Source: Prorocentrum cordatum (lineage: Eukaryota; Sar; Dinophyceae; Prorocentrales; Prorocentraceae). Taken from it: a stretch of DNA of 30,000 nucleotides. A program made the position numbers and the translations under genes. Below are positions 17,857 through 27,379 of the stretch, in pieces (positions within the stretch are counted from its first letter, which is position 1; each line of letters starts with the position of its first letter). The notes below the pieces were generated by a model. The model was given only the letters and a program-made list of their open reading frames with translations. It was not told the origin of the DNA and ran no database searches. The stretch is from NCBI GenBank assembly GCA_963575745.1, contig CAUYUJ010014609.1:227501-257500 (forward strand), read 5' to 3'.

Positions 17857-18194
17857 CGAGGAGGAGGAGGAGGAGGAGGAGGAGGAGGCGGAGAAGGAGG
17901 AGGAGGAGGAGGAGGAGGAGAAGGAAGAGAGGGAGGAGGAGGAGAGGGAGGAGGAGGAAAAGGAGGGAGGGCGGGAGGGAGGGACCCCCGCCGGCGGGGC
18001 GCCTGACGCCCCCCCCCGTGTTTGGGGGAGCCGCGCGGCGGCAGAGGCGCGAGGGATGACGTCCCCCTCGGGCGCAAGGCGAGGCAGCGCTGCGCACCGC
18101 CGGGTGCCCCTCGGCGTCGTCGGAGGAGGGGAGGAGGAGGAGAAAAGGAGGAGGAGGAGGAGGTGGAGGAGGAGGTGGAGGAGGGGAGGAGGAC
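17857..18194. repeat. Two (GGA)n arrays (17857-17966 and 18122-18194)
   Basis: Purine-only plus-strand tracts separated by about 155 bp of GC-rich sequence. The acidic frame joining them is repeat-derived apart from that short spacer. Confidence 0.9.
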
Positions 18195-18199
18195 AAGAC

Positions 18200-19130
18200 A
18201 AGACAATCACCATGAGCTCCAACCGATGTCTCTGGAGAGAGCTGAGTGCACTATGCAATCCAGCTGTATCAAAATCACCACTGGGCAGAACAACGAATTG
18301 AATGCCAAGTGACTCTGGAGCGGCGAGCCTGATCAAGCCAGGAACGTGCCTAGAGGCTGGGCCTCGAGGCGACAGGACGGTACCCTACGGAGCCACGGTG
18401 GCTCCAGGGCACGTCCCCACGATCTCCGACGTGTGAGGGGACCGCGAGGGGCACTCCTGAATTTATCCCAGGGCAAGACCGAAGCCCGAGGAAGAGAAGC
18501 ATGGGCTTGCAAACGCCGACGCAGTCGCTACACGACGGAGCCCACAGGGCCAGAACCCGCCTTGCAACAACCGAGATGGGCCCTTGCCAGCACAGTTGGC
18601 GACAAAAAGTTCAATGTGGAAAACGAATGCGGCTGCTTCACTACTCCCTCACTGCGCTCCGCTGGCTCAAGGAATAACTGCCCGAATTTCCGCCCTCAGT
18701 TTTAACCCCGATTTCCTTCTACATCTCTGCTCTGCTGATTATACCATTGCGTTGCCATCCCATACACCCGATCACTGTTCATCATCGTCTGGAACTGCTG
18801 AGTACCAGGGAAGATATGACGAGAAGCCAAAAACTCTTTTACAAGTCGGAGCCTGGATGGGAGAGAGACGGGGCCTGGCCGAACAACGCCAGCAGGGCCA
18901 GCAGCTGGACGAGCGCGAAACACCGCCCGATCCGCACCAGCTGCAAGTAGCGGTAGCCACGAAGTATTACCAGCTTCACGAGTAATTTCAAAATCGCCAT
19001 GTTTTCCATCATCAGGAGCTTTGCTAACTGTGCCGTCCCAGAAGACGATATCTCGCGGCCTGTCAGAAGGGGACCCACCATGACGCCGAGCAAGGGACTG
19101 CGTGCGTGGGTCTATGGCCTCGGTACTAGC
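18200..19130. other. No confident gene; possible 3' region of the minus-strand ORF ending at 19133
   Basis: One minus-strand frame (18839-19093) holds a hydrophobic run, YLQLVRIGRCFALVQLLALL, that could be a membrane helix, but it is out of context. A second frame remains open to 18702. Neither could be assigned. Confidence 0.4.
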
Positions 19131-19132
19131 GC

Positions 19133-19816
19133 TCAAGCCGTCTCCAGCTGCTCCACCATCTGCTGAAGCTCGCGCTCCATGAACGTTGGAGGGGCTCGTC
19201 CTTGTTTCAGCTGCCAGTCCTGCAACCCCTCGAAGGCCTCCATCATCATCTGGCGGAAGTGGGGGTCCCTGTACGCAAACGTTACCTTCTTCATGCCCCG
19301 CTGGAACACCTTCTCCACCTTGCAGCACAAGATCAGCTCGCACTTCTTCTTCACCGTCCAACTGCTGTACTCGTCGTACACGCTCTTGAGCTTGACGTGG
19401 AGCTCCTTGGTCAGGGACACCCCCTGCGTGGGAGTGTCGGGTTGCTGTTCCTTCAGCCACTCCAACGCTCCTCCGAAGGCCCAGATCAGTGGCGGGCCGT
19501 ACTCGTGATCTTTCTTGCCTTTCACCAGCTCGCTGTACGTGGAGGTTTGCTCCCCCATGCGCAAGATGATGGGATGGTTCTCTGGGCCGAGGTACACGTC
19601 GAAGAGCGTGGCCATGACCTCGCGCTGCTGCTGGGAGTTGCGGAGGATCTGGCGCATCATCATGCCGTACACCTGCTTCTGTCCCGACTTCCACGTCTTC
19701 ACCTCCTTGAGCCCGTCGGCGCGCTTGCCGTCGTCCTCGCCCTGGCGCGACCGCACCACACGGACGTGCGCTGCTGGAGCGCCCCCGGCGCCCGCTGCCG
19801 TCAGCGTTGCCGGCAT
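19133..19816 (-). CDS. Unrecognised 227-residue protein
   Basis: From the ATG at 19816 to TGA at 19133. I do not recognise the family. The composition is that of a folded protein: Trp, Tyr, Phe, Met and Lys are well represented, unlike the Arg/Ala-rich overlapping frames. After a short Ala/Gly-rich start (MPATLTAAGAGGAP) come a basic-acidic segment (RQGEDDGKRADGLKEVKTWK), a central region with GPPLIWAFGGALEWLKEQ, a Cys-containing helix (KKKCELILCCKVEKVF) and a C-terminal helix ending in QQMVEQLETA. It lies just downstream of the LINE in the same orientation; its ATG is 62 bp beyond the last zinc-finger codon. It may be a host gene whose 5' side was replaced by the LINE, or a second LINE-associated frame. 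The coding frame seems to open upstream of the ATG (GTG at 19909), but there it overlaps the finger in another frame. Confidence 0.65.
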   Translation of the reverse strand: MPATLTAAGAGGAPAAHVRVVRSRQGEDDGKRADGLKEVKTWKSGQKQVYGMMMRQILRNSQQQREVMATLFDVYLGPENHPIILRMGEQTSTYSELVKGKKDHEYGPPLIWAFGGALEWLKEQQPDTPTQGVSLTKELHVKLKSVYDEYSSWTVKKKCELILCCKVEKVFQRGMKKVTFAYRDPHFRQMMMEAFEGLQDWQLKQGRAPPTFMERELQQMVEQLETA

Positions 19817-19877
19817 GAACTGCCCGCCTCGGATGGGCGGGACGAGGAGCAACAAGCCGCGGAAGCGGCAAGGGTAA

Positions 19878-21371
19878 GTGCACGCGTCGAAGGTGTTCGT
19901 GCAGTTCACTCACTGAGCCAAAAACCGCTACGTCGCATAGTCCGCATCTAAGTTCAGAAGGTGTCCGAATCTCCCAAGACATGTGGGCCCTGCCAAGTTG
20001 ACAACGTCCATTAGCGTAAGCCCGTTTGAGATGATGTTGGGTAGATTGCCGATCCCGAAAGACAGAGCAGCAGTTAGGGCACTGATTTAATATCACTCCA
20101 GAGTTTAGGATAGAACGGATACCATGATGCGCCGTTTGATGTGCTAGAAGCTGTTGATAAGTAGCAAAGCCAAGATCACAACTCTGATGGGTGGAATCTA
20201 AGAGCTTACATACATGTTCTTGACCAGACTGTGGGACCTGAAATTGAGTGTGACGAAATAGTCGGTCCCAATGCCTTCTATCCGTAAAGACTGCAGAGCG
20301 TAAAAGGCTGGGGTCTATCTTCAAAAACTCATGAGCCGAATCTGAGTTCTCCTGGAATAGCTCTTTCCACGAATCGCCTGAAGCCCCCCATACTTCAAAG
20401 AACGTCTCTGTACCACTAATATCACGATAACAGTCGAGGTCACGAGCAAACTGACGTATCCACGGATTGGCCGTGCTGCTTAATGTGCCAGATGGTGCGA
20501 GTGTGGATTCCTCGTTCAGGATGTGTCCTAAGAGGACCGAGACGGTCTGAGCGTGAGCGTGCCTATGCTGAACCATACTCTGGAGCCAACGAACCCGTCG
20601 AACCGCGAGCTCGCCCGCGCTCGGCAGGATGCGCCACTCACGCAGGACCTCGTCGTTGCTCAACGATACGGCGTGGGATCCCTCCCAGTTCGTCGCCGAG
20701 CCTTTCATCAGTACACGAAGGTAGCGGACGATGATAACGTCGATACGAGCGTGCTCCGACGAGGTGAGAACGAACGCCTCGAGCCCCGTAAGGCCCTTTT
20801 CCACGACAGTGCTGAGATAGAGTTCCCGCTTGAGTCGTCGTAGTCCCCTTTCATGCCAGAAGAGACCCATCATACTCCACCCTCCTCTCATCCCCTGGAT
20901 ACGTAGCTCCACCTCCACACCGTTGTTCCCTTTCATAGTGTAGCGTGCGCCTTGATGCCGTGCATGTGCTTTAACAGCGCCGTGTTTAGCAGGACAAAGT
21001 TCTTGCAATTGTCGATTAGTTAGGGTGGAGCCAAGATGTGGTATAATGTCTTTCTTGCCCATATTCTGAGAGAAACACCACTTCTGGAGAATGCGATTCA
21101 TAGCTGCATCACTGGCTGAGATATTCTGAATAACTTCCTGAACATTCATATTACGAGGTACAAGACGCTTACGGAAGATGTCGTCAGCAAAGCCCGAGAG
21201 GGAGACGTAAATGCTAGATTCACTGCCAACTTCGCAATGAGCAAGAATGGGAGTGTGCGTAGGATCAGCACGCAATTCCTCAATTGTCTCATGGAAGACC
21301 CCGACGAATTGTTTAGGCATCTCGCAAGACCCCTGGAAACCCCCGTTCTTCGTAAGAAAGAAGTGACGCTC
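19878..21371 (-). pseudogene. LINE reverse transcriptase C-terminal part and zinc fingers (after the TAG)
   Basis: Same frame as the upstream part. Seventeen codons separate the TAG from the next ATG at 21320. They contain RT motif B (GGFQGSCEMPKQF straddles the ATG), so the ATG cannot be the natural start. Numbered from that ATG: FADD at 44-47 is motif C, carrying the two catalytic aspartates; Phe replaces the commoner Tyr. A thumb/connection region of about 300 residues follows. At the C-terminus lie a degenerate finger (about 371-398), a second CPNC...HH finger (414-430) and a clear C2H2 finger CGLC-x13-H-x4-H at 459-481. Such fingers often bind nucleic acid in retroelement proteins. Beyond 481 the frame stays open to 18702, but the residues become Arg/Ala/Gly-rich and antisense-like, so I end the element here. 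Confidence 0.8.
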
Positions 21372-23798
21372 CTAATGCAACTTGAAACTCACGACGCCAT
21401 TCCGAATACGCTGTTCTGCAAAGACCTGGAACTCTGGCTTCACAACTCGATCACCCACAGCCGCTAAAGATGAGGAGGATGGGCACATGAACGCATTGCT
21501 AAGATCGTGGAGCTCATTCAAGTGAGGGAGGGCAAGACGACGAAGAGCGAAGCCGACGCGCTGTTGGACAAGGATTGCCCCCTCCCTCCGCCGATGCCTT
21601 AAGAACCCATGCCACCAACCAGGGAAACTTGAGTCGTAATGCTTAGCTTCCTCCCCCCAGCTATAGATAACGGCATGCCAGAATTTCCAAAACGTGTCCA
21701 GCAGGTGGATAACTCTAACGCTTTGCATCTTGTCCTTGTTATTGCTCTTGTCTAAGAATACACCCTCAGTAGTATTGGCCTTCGTAGGGAGTTGCTCCAC
21801 TTCCATTGCATGAATAATAATATCTATAAATGCTCTACGAGCGCGTAACAGCCCAGCTGAAACCAGGAAGCGGTTCTCACGGCCATCTTCAGCCCTAGCA
21901 CCGCCATGGGCACCAGGGGTTTCACTCCGGAACAGACTCGGTGCGGGAGAACCAGCAATGCGCGCATCAAGGTCGTCGTCTGCCTGGCCCACCGCTGGAA
22001 AGAATTCATCATCAGCTCGTGGCACAAACTGTCCAAGTACGGGCACAGGATCAGGTGTAGCACTTGCATAGCCTAAACCAAAACCTTGAAAACGGGTTTT
22101 AGACAGATGACCAGGGTCGAGAACCATGAGGGCGACTTCGACGGGGACGCTCCAGCTAACTGTGGCACGACGTTTCTTTGCCCGACGTAGCTGATAGATA
22201 AGCCTAGTCACCGACGTCTCCGCCAGCACTTCCATGTGAGAAGTTCGGGTGAGGCTGCCAGCAATGGGGGGAACCGCCAAAAACTCGGCCAACTTAGTCT
22301 TATAGTCCTCCAGATAAGTCGCCTCCATTCCTCCATCAGCTCCTTTACACGTGATAGCCTCCTTCAGCTCAGAGAAATCGGGGGTAAATCCAGATATGTG
22401 GTTATATTTACGGTGCTTAACCCCCGTGGACCTCCCAGCTAAGACACGTGCTAATCGGTGAACCTCGGCCTGGTGGCCCAGGCGGCGGGCCTCATGGAGG
22501 TCCTCGAGTACAGCAGCCCGCCGTCGAGCGCGAGTCCTGCGGAAGAGACGACGGAGCAGACCACCAAGGTGACGGATTCTCCTGCGGCACTCCAAGTGTT
22601 CCTCCGAATAGCAGGGGAGATGGCCATAGGTAGTCCAATAATGATGGAACTCCCAACGATGCTGATGACGTTCACGGACGAGAGATAAGCGCTCACGACG
22701 TAAAACACGATACACATCATGCTGAGGGATAGGTGCGAGTGCAAAGTGCTTGCACGCCGTGTCCTGTACTATGCTAATCCAGTGATCATACTCACGATCC
22801 GTGTGCGTGTCCTGCTGGTACTCAGAGAAGGTAGGTTCCGCAGACGCAAAACTTGCCTCCAATTCTTCGTGAAACTCTTTCCGATACAAACCAGACTGCA
22901 GGGCTGCTGCAAGTTTTTGAAAGTCCCAGCGGAAGAAATTCGGGTCCCGAAAAAAGTGAGGCATGGCATATTGGACTTCCAAAAGTACTGGCATGTGGTC
23001 GCGCGGTCGCCCGCTCGGAATCAGCTGAAGCTCTCGCCCGCTCCTCCAGGCCACCTGACACCTCTTTACCCCAGGAAGAAGACCACGAGGAACTAGAAAC
23101 ATGTCGATGGTGCTGGTCTCCCCCTTATTGCCATAAAATGTCGGACCAGCATGGGGGTAGAAAGTGCACGGGGCCGCCATATCTAAATCGAGGACGAGAT
23201 CGCCAACCATCGTGCCCCCGAGTCCCTGACGACCGACATGATGAGGACCGATCTGTTCACCAGCCTCATCTCGACGCAAACCATCACTTCCCAGACCAAT
23301 ACTAGAGTTGAGGTCCATGCCTACGACTACTGTACTGCGTGTCGCGGCTCGTTCAACACGTGCTCTAAGATGCTCATGTGTGCTTTTTATTGCTTTTATT
23401 TGGGCTCGACGCTTCCCCCCAGATTCATACAAGGGCGGCGGGTACACCGTGATCAGCGTAAGATCAAGACCAGGACCCTTGATGCGGACTTCGCCATAAC
23501 GTCCAGGGATGTTCGAAGGACCTGCGTGCACGTGCTTGATGTAGTTAGGGTGTAGACGCCTCCCCAATATGATGCAACATCCCGCGCTAGAATTCGAGTG
23601 AGGGGCCCGACTCCAGCCGAAGTGTAGTGCGATCCTGCGAGAACTCAAACGCTCCACGTGATACGTACGGCCTACCCATTCCCGAACACACGTGCCCTGG
23701 AGGAAGATCACATCCACATTAAGCCGACAAGCAATCTCATCTACTCTTCCTGCAGATACCAGGCTCAAAGGGTTGTACGTGACAAACTTCAGAGACAT
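21372..23798 (-). CDS. LINE endonuclease plus N-terminal part of reverse transcriptase (ends at premature TAG)
   Basis: Start chosen at ATG 23798 (MSLKFVTYNPLSL), which is where similarity to the endonuclease fold begins; the frame is open upstream to 23873 without another ATG. Numbering from 23873: the N-terminal motif TYNPLSL is at 32-38, VIFLQGT at 55-61, the core VVVGMDLNSSIG at 182-193, STIDMFLV at 254-261 and GRPRDHMPV at 288-296. These are the EEP-domain landmarks, including the terminal Asp-His. In typical APE enzymes the LQ is followed by the metal-binding Glu; here it is Gly60. Residues about 680-740 resemble RT fingers (FLDKSNNKDKMQSVRVIHLL). Asp790 in HDLSNAF is the motif A catalytic aspartate. 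Translation then ends at TAG 21372-21374, before motifs B and C. The protein would nick target DNA at most; polymerase activity would be lost unless the stop is read through. Confidence 0.85.
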   Translation of the reverse strand: MSLKFVTYNPLSLVSAGRVDEIACRLNVDVIFLQGTCVREWVGRTYHVERLSSRRIALHFGWSRAPHSNSSAGCCIILGRRLHPNYIKHVHAGPSNIPGRYGEVRIKGPGLDLTLITVYPPPLYESGGKRRAQIKAIKSTHEHLRARVERAATRSTVVVGMDLNSSIGLGSDGLRRDEAGEQIGPHHVGRQGLGGTMVGDLVLDLDMAAPCTFYPHAGPTFYGNKGETSTIDMFLVPRGLLPGVKRCQVAWRSGRELQLIPSGRPRDHMPVLLEVQYAMPHFFRDPNFFRWDFQKLAAALQSGLYRKEFHEELEASFASAEPTFSEYQQDTHTDREYDHWISIVQDTACKHFALAPIPQHDVYRVLRRERLSLVRERHQHRWEFHHYWTTYGHLPCYSEEHLECRRRIRHLGGLLRRLFRRTRARRRAAVLEDLHEARRLGHQAEVHRLARVLAGRSTGVKHRKYNHISGFTPDFSELKEAITCKGADGGMEATYLEDYKTKLAEFLAVPPIAGSLTRTSHMEVLAETSVTRLIYQLRRAKKRRATVSWSVPVEVALMVLDPGHLSKTRFQGFGLGYASATPDPVPVLGQFVPRADDEFFPAVGQADDDLDARIAGSPAPSLFRSETPGAHGGARAEDGRENRFLVSAGLLRARRAFIDIIIHAMEVEQLPTKANTTEGVFLDKSNNKDKMQSVRVIHLLDTFWKFWHAVIYSWGEEAKHYDSSFPGWWHGFLRHRRREGAILVQQRVGFALRRLALPHLNELHDLSNAFMCPSSSSLAAVGDRVVKPEFQVFAEQRIRNGVVSFKLH

Positions 23799-23965
23799 GC
23801 TACTTCTGAAAACAACTGCACTTCTGAAAGCCACTGGGAAAAATATGTTGCCCCCCACGAACGTCACCTGCACACATCAGAGATAGGCCCAGCCATGGAC
23901 AGGCGCAACGCTGGGGTGTGGAAGTGTGTGCGATCGCCCCTGAAAAAAGAAGCTCGAGGGGAAGG

Positions 23966-24013
23966 GGCTAGGGGAGGAGGAGGTGGAGGAGGAGGAGGAG
24001 GAGGAGGAGGGGT
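23966..24013. repeat. (GGA)n microsatellite
   Basis: GGA triplets with one GGT interruption, about 170 bp upstream of the LINE start codon on the LINE's minus strand. Confidence 0.85.
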
Positions 24014-24118
24014 GGAAGGGGCATCTGGGATCCGAGCGGCGCGAGTGCGCACTAGAGCATCGCGCCCTGCGAAAACCCGGCGGGGGGTAGGGGGGATACG
24101 GCAGGTTGGTGTCGTGCC

Positions 24119-24225
24119 GACTTGAACGATGGGGGGGTCGTTCAACCTTGAACGATCGGGGGTCGTTCAACCTTGAACGATCGGCCGCTGCCTAAACGTC
24201 AGATCGTTCAACATCGACCGTTCCT
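24119..24225. repeat. Tandem palindromic units TTGAACGATCGGGGGTCGTTCAA
   Basis: CTTGAACGAT followed by GTCGTTCAAC repeats with a 25-26-bp period: two full hairpin units, a half unit, and a more distant GATCGTTCAACATCGACCGT. Each unit folds on itself because TTGAACGA and TCGTTCAA are complementary. Confidence 0.8.
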
Positions 24226-24384
24226 GGGTCGCCAGCAGCGTTCGACTTTGAAAGCCGACGGCGGGGTCGCCGCCGGTCGACACCACGCGAACCGACCGTA
24301 AAAGGTGTGCGCGCTCTCCGGCAGATCCCCATCTCCTGGCCCCCCTCCTCGTCCCTGGCGCTTCACCCCCTCTCCCCCTGTGGG

Positions 24385-24635
24385 GCCCCCAAGCAGCCTC
24401 CTGAAGTCACCAGCTGGAGGTTCCCACAGCTTGTGTCGGTGACCTTCTGGGGGCCCTCAAGCGGCCTCCTGAAGTCACCAGCTGGAGGTTCCCACAGCTT
24501 GCGTCGGTAACCTTCTGGGCCGGCCTCCCTTAGCGGCTTCCTGAGGTCACCGGCTTGAGGTTCCCACAGCTTGCGTCGGTGACCTTGTGGGCCTCCCGTA
24601 GCGGCCTCGTGGGATCAACGGCTGGAGGTTCCCAC
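24385..24635. repeat. 68-72-bp tandem repeat, four copies
   Basis: Units start at about 24393, 24461, 24533 and 24601. Shared blocks are GCGGCCTCCTGAAGTCACC, GCTGGAGGTTCCCACAGCTT and GCGTCGGTGACCTTCTGGG. The last copy is incomplete. Open frames on both strands repeat accordingly. Confidence 0.88.
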
Positions 24636-24639
24636 TCTC

Positions 24640-25075
24640 CACCCCCGCCCTCGCTACCTTCAGAGCGGCTCTGGGGAAACCAAAAAGGACCGATACCGCT
24701 ACTCCCCGGACCTCTCCCGGGGAACGCTCTGACCAGGATTTCGAGGCGAGTCCAGCGGTGGCGACGAGGGCCTCCCAGGAGGCCAGACAAGAGGAAAACT
24801 GCCGAAGGGTAGCGGTGTGGGTACCTTTTCCTCCTCTGAGGCTCGGGTGATGCCCCCCACTGACACGCACGAGAAGAGCAGGGGCCCAGACGTGAGGGGG
24901 GGGGCGTCGGACGTCGACCGAGAAGGCGGCCGCAGGGGCCACTCGGGGAGCAGCTCCTCGGGATCCACCGCGCGGGACCTGGCCCGCTCGCGGACACGCT
25001 CCTCTGGAGCCGCCGCACGAAACTCGTGCCCGTGAGCCCGAGGAGAGCCAAGCCCCTCTGAGCGTCAATGCCAGG
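24640..25075. other. No recognisable gene
   Basis: GC-rich sequence with overlapping minus-strand frames rich in Arg, Pro and Ser that extend out of the tandem repeat. No domain visible. Confidence 0.5.
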
Positions 25076-25260
25076 TCCACCTCCTCCCCCCCCGTCCTTC
25101 TTGCATCCTCGTCCTCCACGCGCTCCGCCCCGCCCTCCTCACGAACCTCACGGAGGGCCGATCAAACAAGAGAAGAGCGGACGCGGGGACAGGCGCGGCG
25201 CACGCTGCCACCGAGCGACCCTCCCCGAGTGGCTGCTGCGGGCGCAGTCCCTGCGCCGCC

Positions 25261-25517
25261 GCCGTGTCCTCCTCCTCCTGCTCATCCTCATCCCCTTCCC
25301 CCTCCTCCTTCTCCTAATGGTCCTCCTCCTCCTGCCCTTCCTCCTTCACACTCCTCAAGCCCATCCCTCCCTCGCATGCTTGTCCTACTTCTCTCCGAAT
25401 GCTCTTACTACTTCTCCTCTTACTCCTTCTGGCCAGTATCCCCCTTCTCCCTATCGTTTCCCTCCCGACCCCGCCTCCTCCTCCGCCTCCTCCTCCTCCT
25501 CCTCCTCCTCCTCCTCC

Positions 25518-25518
<1 letters not shown>
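25261..25518. repeat. (CTC)n-rich region grading into the ATC array
   Basis: Imperfect CTC and CTT triplets, becoming pure CTC at about 25484-25518 and switching directly to CAT at 25519. The hydrophobic Leu-rich frame here is repeat-derived. Confidence 0.85.
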
Positions 25519-25557
<39 letters not shown>

Positions 25558-26288
25558 GATCATTATCATCGTCATCATCAGCAGCAGCATCATCATGATC
25601 ATGATCATCAGCACCATCATCATCAGCATAGTCATCAACTGCGTTATCAGCATCATAATCAGCATCGTTCTCATAATCGTCATCATCATCATGATCGTCA
25701 GCATCATCAGCATCATCAACATCTGCCGCATCATCATCGTCGTCATCAGCATCATCATCTGCGTCATGAGCATCATCGTCATCAGCATCAGCATCGTCAT
25801 CATCCGATTCAGCATCATCACCATCATTATCAACATCAGCATCAGCATCATCAGCATCAGCATCAGCATACGCATCATCAACATCCCCATCATCATTATC
25901 ATCAGCATCATCATCATCATCAGCGTCAACATCATCATCATCATCATCGTCATCATCACGATCATGATAATCATCAATAGCAGCAGCAGCATCATTACCA
26001 TCGTCACAATCATCAGCATCATCATCAGCATCATCGTCACAATAACATCAGCTTCGTCAGTATTGTCTTCAGCATCAGCAGTATCGTCATCGTCATCATT
26101 ATCGCCATCAACATCAATGTCATCAGCAGCATCATTAGCATCATCATCATCAGCATCATCATCATAAGCAGCATCATCATCACCACCCACAGCAGCATCA
26201 TCATCGTCGTCATCAGCATCATCAACATCAGCAGCATTAACATCATCATCATAATCATCACCTTCGGCATCAGCATTATCATGATCAC

Positions 26289-26333
<45 letters not shown>

Positions 26334-27123
26334 TTGCATCATAACTATCATTTTCAGCAGCAGCAGCATCAGCAGCAGCATCACCGTCATCATCAGTTTA
26401 ATAATCATCGTCACCATCGTCATCAGCAGCAGCATCATCAGCATCATCTTCAGTATCATCTTCATCATCAGCATCATCATCAACATCAGCATCATCGTCA
26501 TCATCGTCATCATCAGCAGCAGCATCATTCTCGCGCTTTTCATCCCGTGCTCCTCCAACAGCACAACCCCCTCATCCTCTCGTCCACCACTTCTCGTGCT
26601 CGGCTTTCTCCTCTTCCTCCTCATGATCATCATCATAATCGGCAACATCATCTCATCATCATCATCATCATCATCATCAGCATCATCACCATCATCATCA
26701 TTATCATCCAATTCATCATAAGCCACATTATCTTCATTATCAGCAGCCGCAGCAGCAGCATCATCAGAATCATCAGCATCATCATCAAAATCAGCTTCAG
26801 CTTCAGCATCAGCATCATCATCAGCATCCTCATCGTCAGCATCATCAACATCATCATCGTCATCATCATCAGCAGCATCATTATCATCCACCTGCTCATC
26901 CTCCGCCCCCTTCTCCAACACCCTTCCTCCTCCTCCTCCTCCTCCAACAGCACCACCCTCCCATCCTCTCATCCACCACGAATCCTCCTCGCCATCCTCC
27001 TCAGAATCATCATCGTCGTCATCATCATCACCATCATCATTGCCATCATCAGAATCAGTATCAACAAAATCATCATCCAATTCAGAATAAGCATCATCAC
27101 CACCATCATCATCATCGTAATCG

Positions 27124-27172
<49 letters not shown>

Positions 27173-27248
27173 GATCGACCGTCCCCTCATCCTCATCCTC
27201 ATCCTTCTCCCTCTCATCATCATCAGCAGCAGCATCATCATCCGCCTG
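25519..27248. repeat. (ATC/CAT)n array, ~1.7 kb, with higher-order units
   Basis: CATCAT with CAG, CGT and AAT variants. Non-triplet islands recur inside it: a 41-bp island beginning CTCCTCCAACAGCAC occurs at 26550-26590 and, with few changes, at 26938-26979; TCTCCAAC followed by CCCTTC occurs near 26913 and 27263. The minus strand reads as long Asp-rich or Met-rich frames. I treat these as products of the array. Confidence 0.93.
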
Positions 27249-27379
27249 CTCCTCATCCTCATTCTCCAACGCCCTTCTTCCTCCTCCTGTTCCTTCTCTT
27301 CCTCCTCCGCCCTCCAACGCAGCTTGTTCGCCTCAACACCACGCCCCCTTCTGGCGAACTGCCCCGCCCCGCGCGCAGG

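Larger units (their letters stand above)
19878..23798 (-). mobile_element. Non-LTR (LINE-like) retrotransposon, broken
   Basis: Reading right to left: an endonuclease/exonuclease/phosphatase (APE-type) domain, a linker, a reverse transcriptase with motifs A, B and C, and C-terminal C2H2-type fingers. All lie in one reading frame, interrupted only by a TAG at 21372-21374. There are no LTRs. I could not identify target duplications, a poly(A) tail or a natural stop. After the last finger (19878) the frame runs without a stop into the 227-residue ORF region, so the 3' end appears missing or fused. The order EN-RT-finger fits LINE elements that copy by target-primed reverse transcription. Confidence 0.9.

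Noticed and set aside
15751-18006. A 751-codon plus-strand open frame
   Set aside because: It is carried by the ATC array and a GGA array, with unrelated GC-rich sequence between; no domain or consistent composition.
18702-19877. C-terminal extension of the reverse transcriptase frame
   Set aside because: After the last finger the residues become Arg/Ala/Gly-rich, while another frame (19133-19816) carries balanced, protein-like sequence; the extension is a GC-driven shadow.
19913-19936. A second possible spliced-leader relic (minus strand CGTAGC..TTTTTGGCTCA)
   Set aside because: It needs an insertion and substitutions to match the leader, and it encodes part of an intact C2H2 finger (CGLCDVAVFGSVSELHEH), which explains the sequence better.
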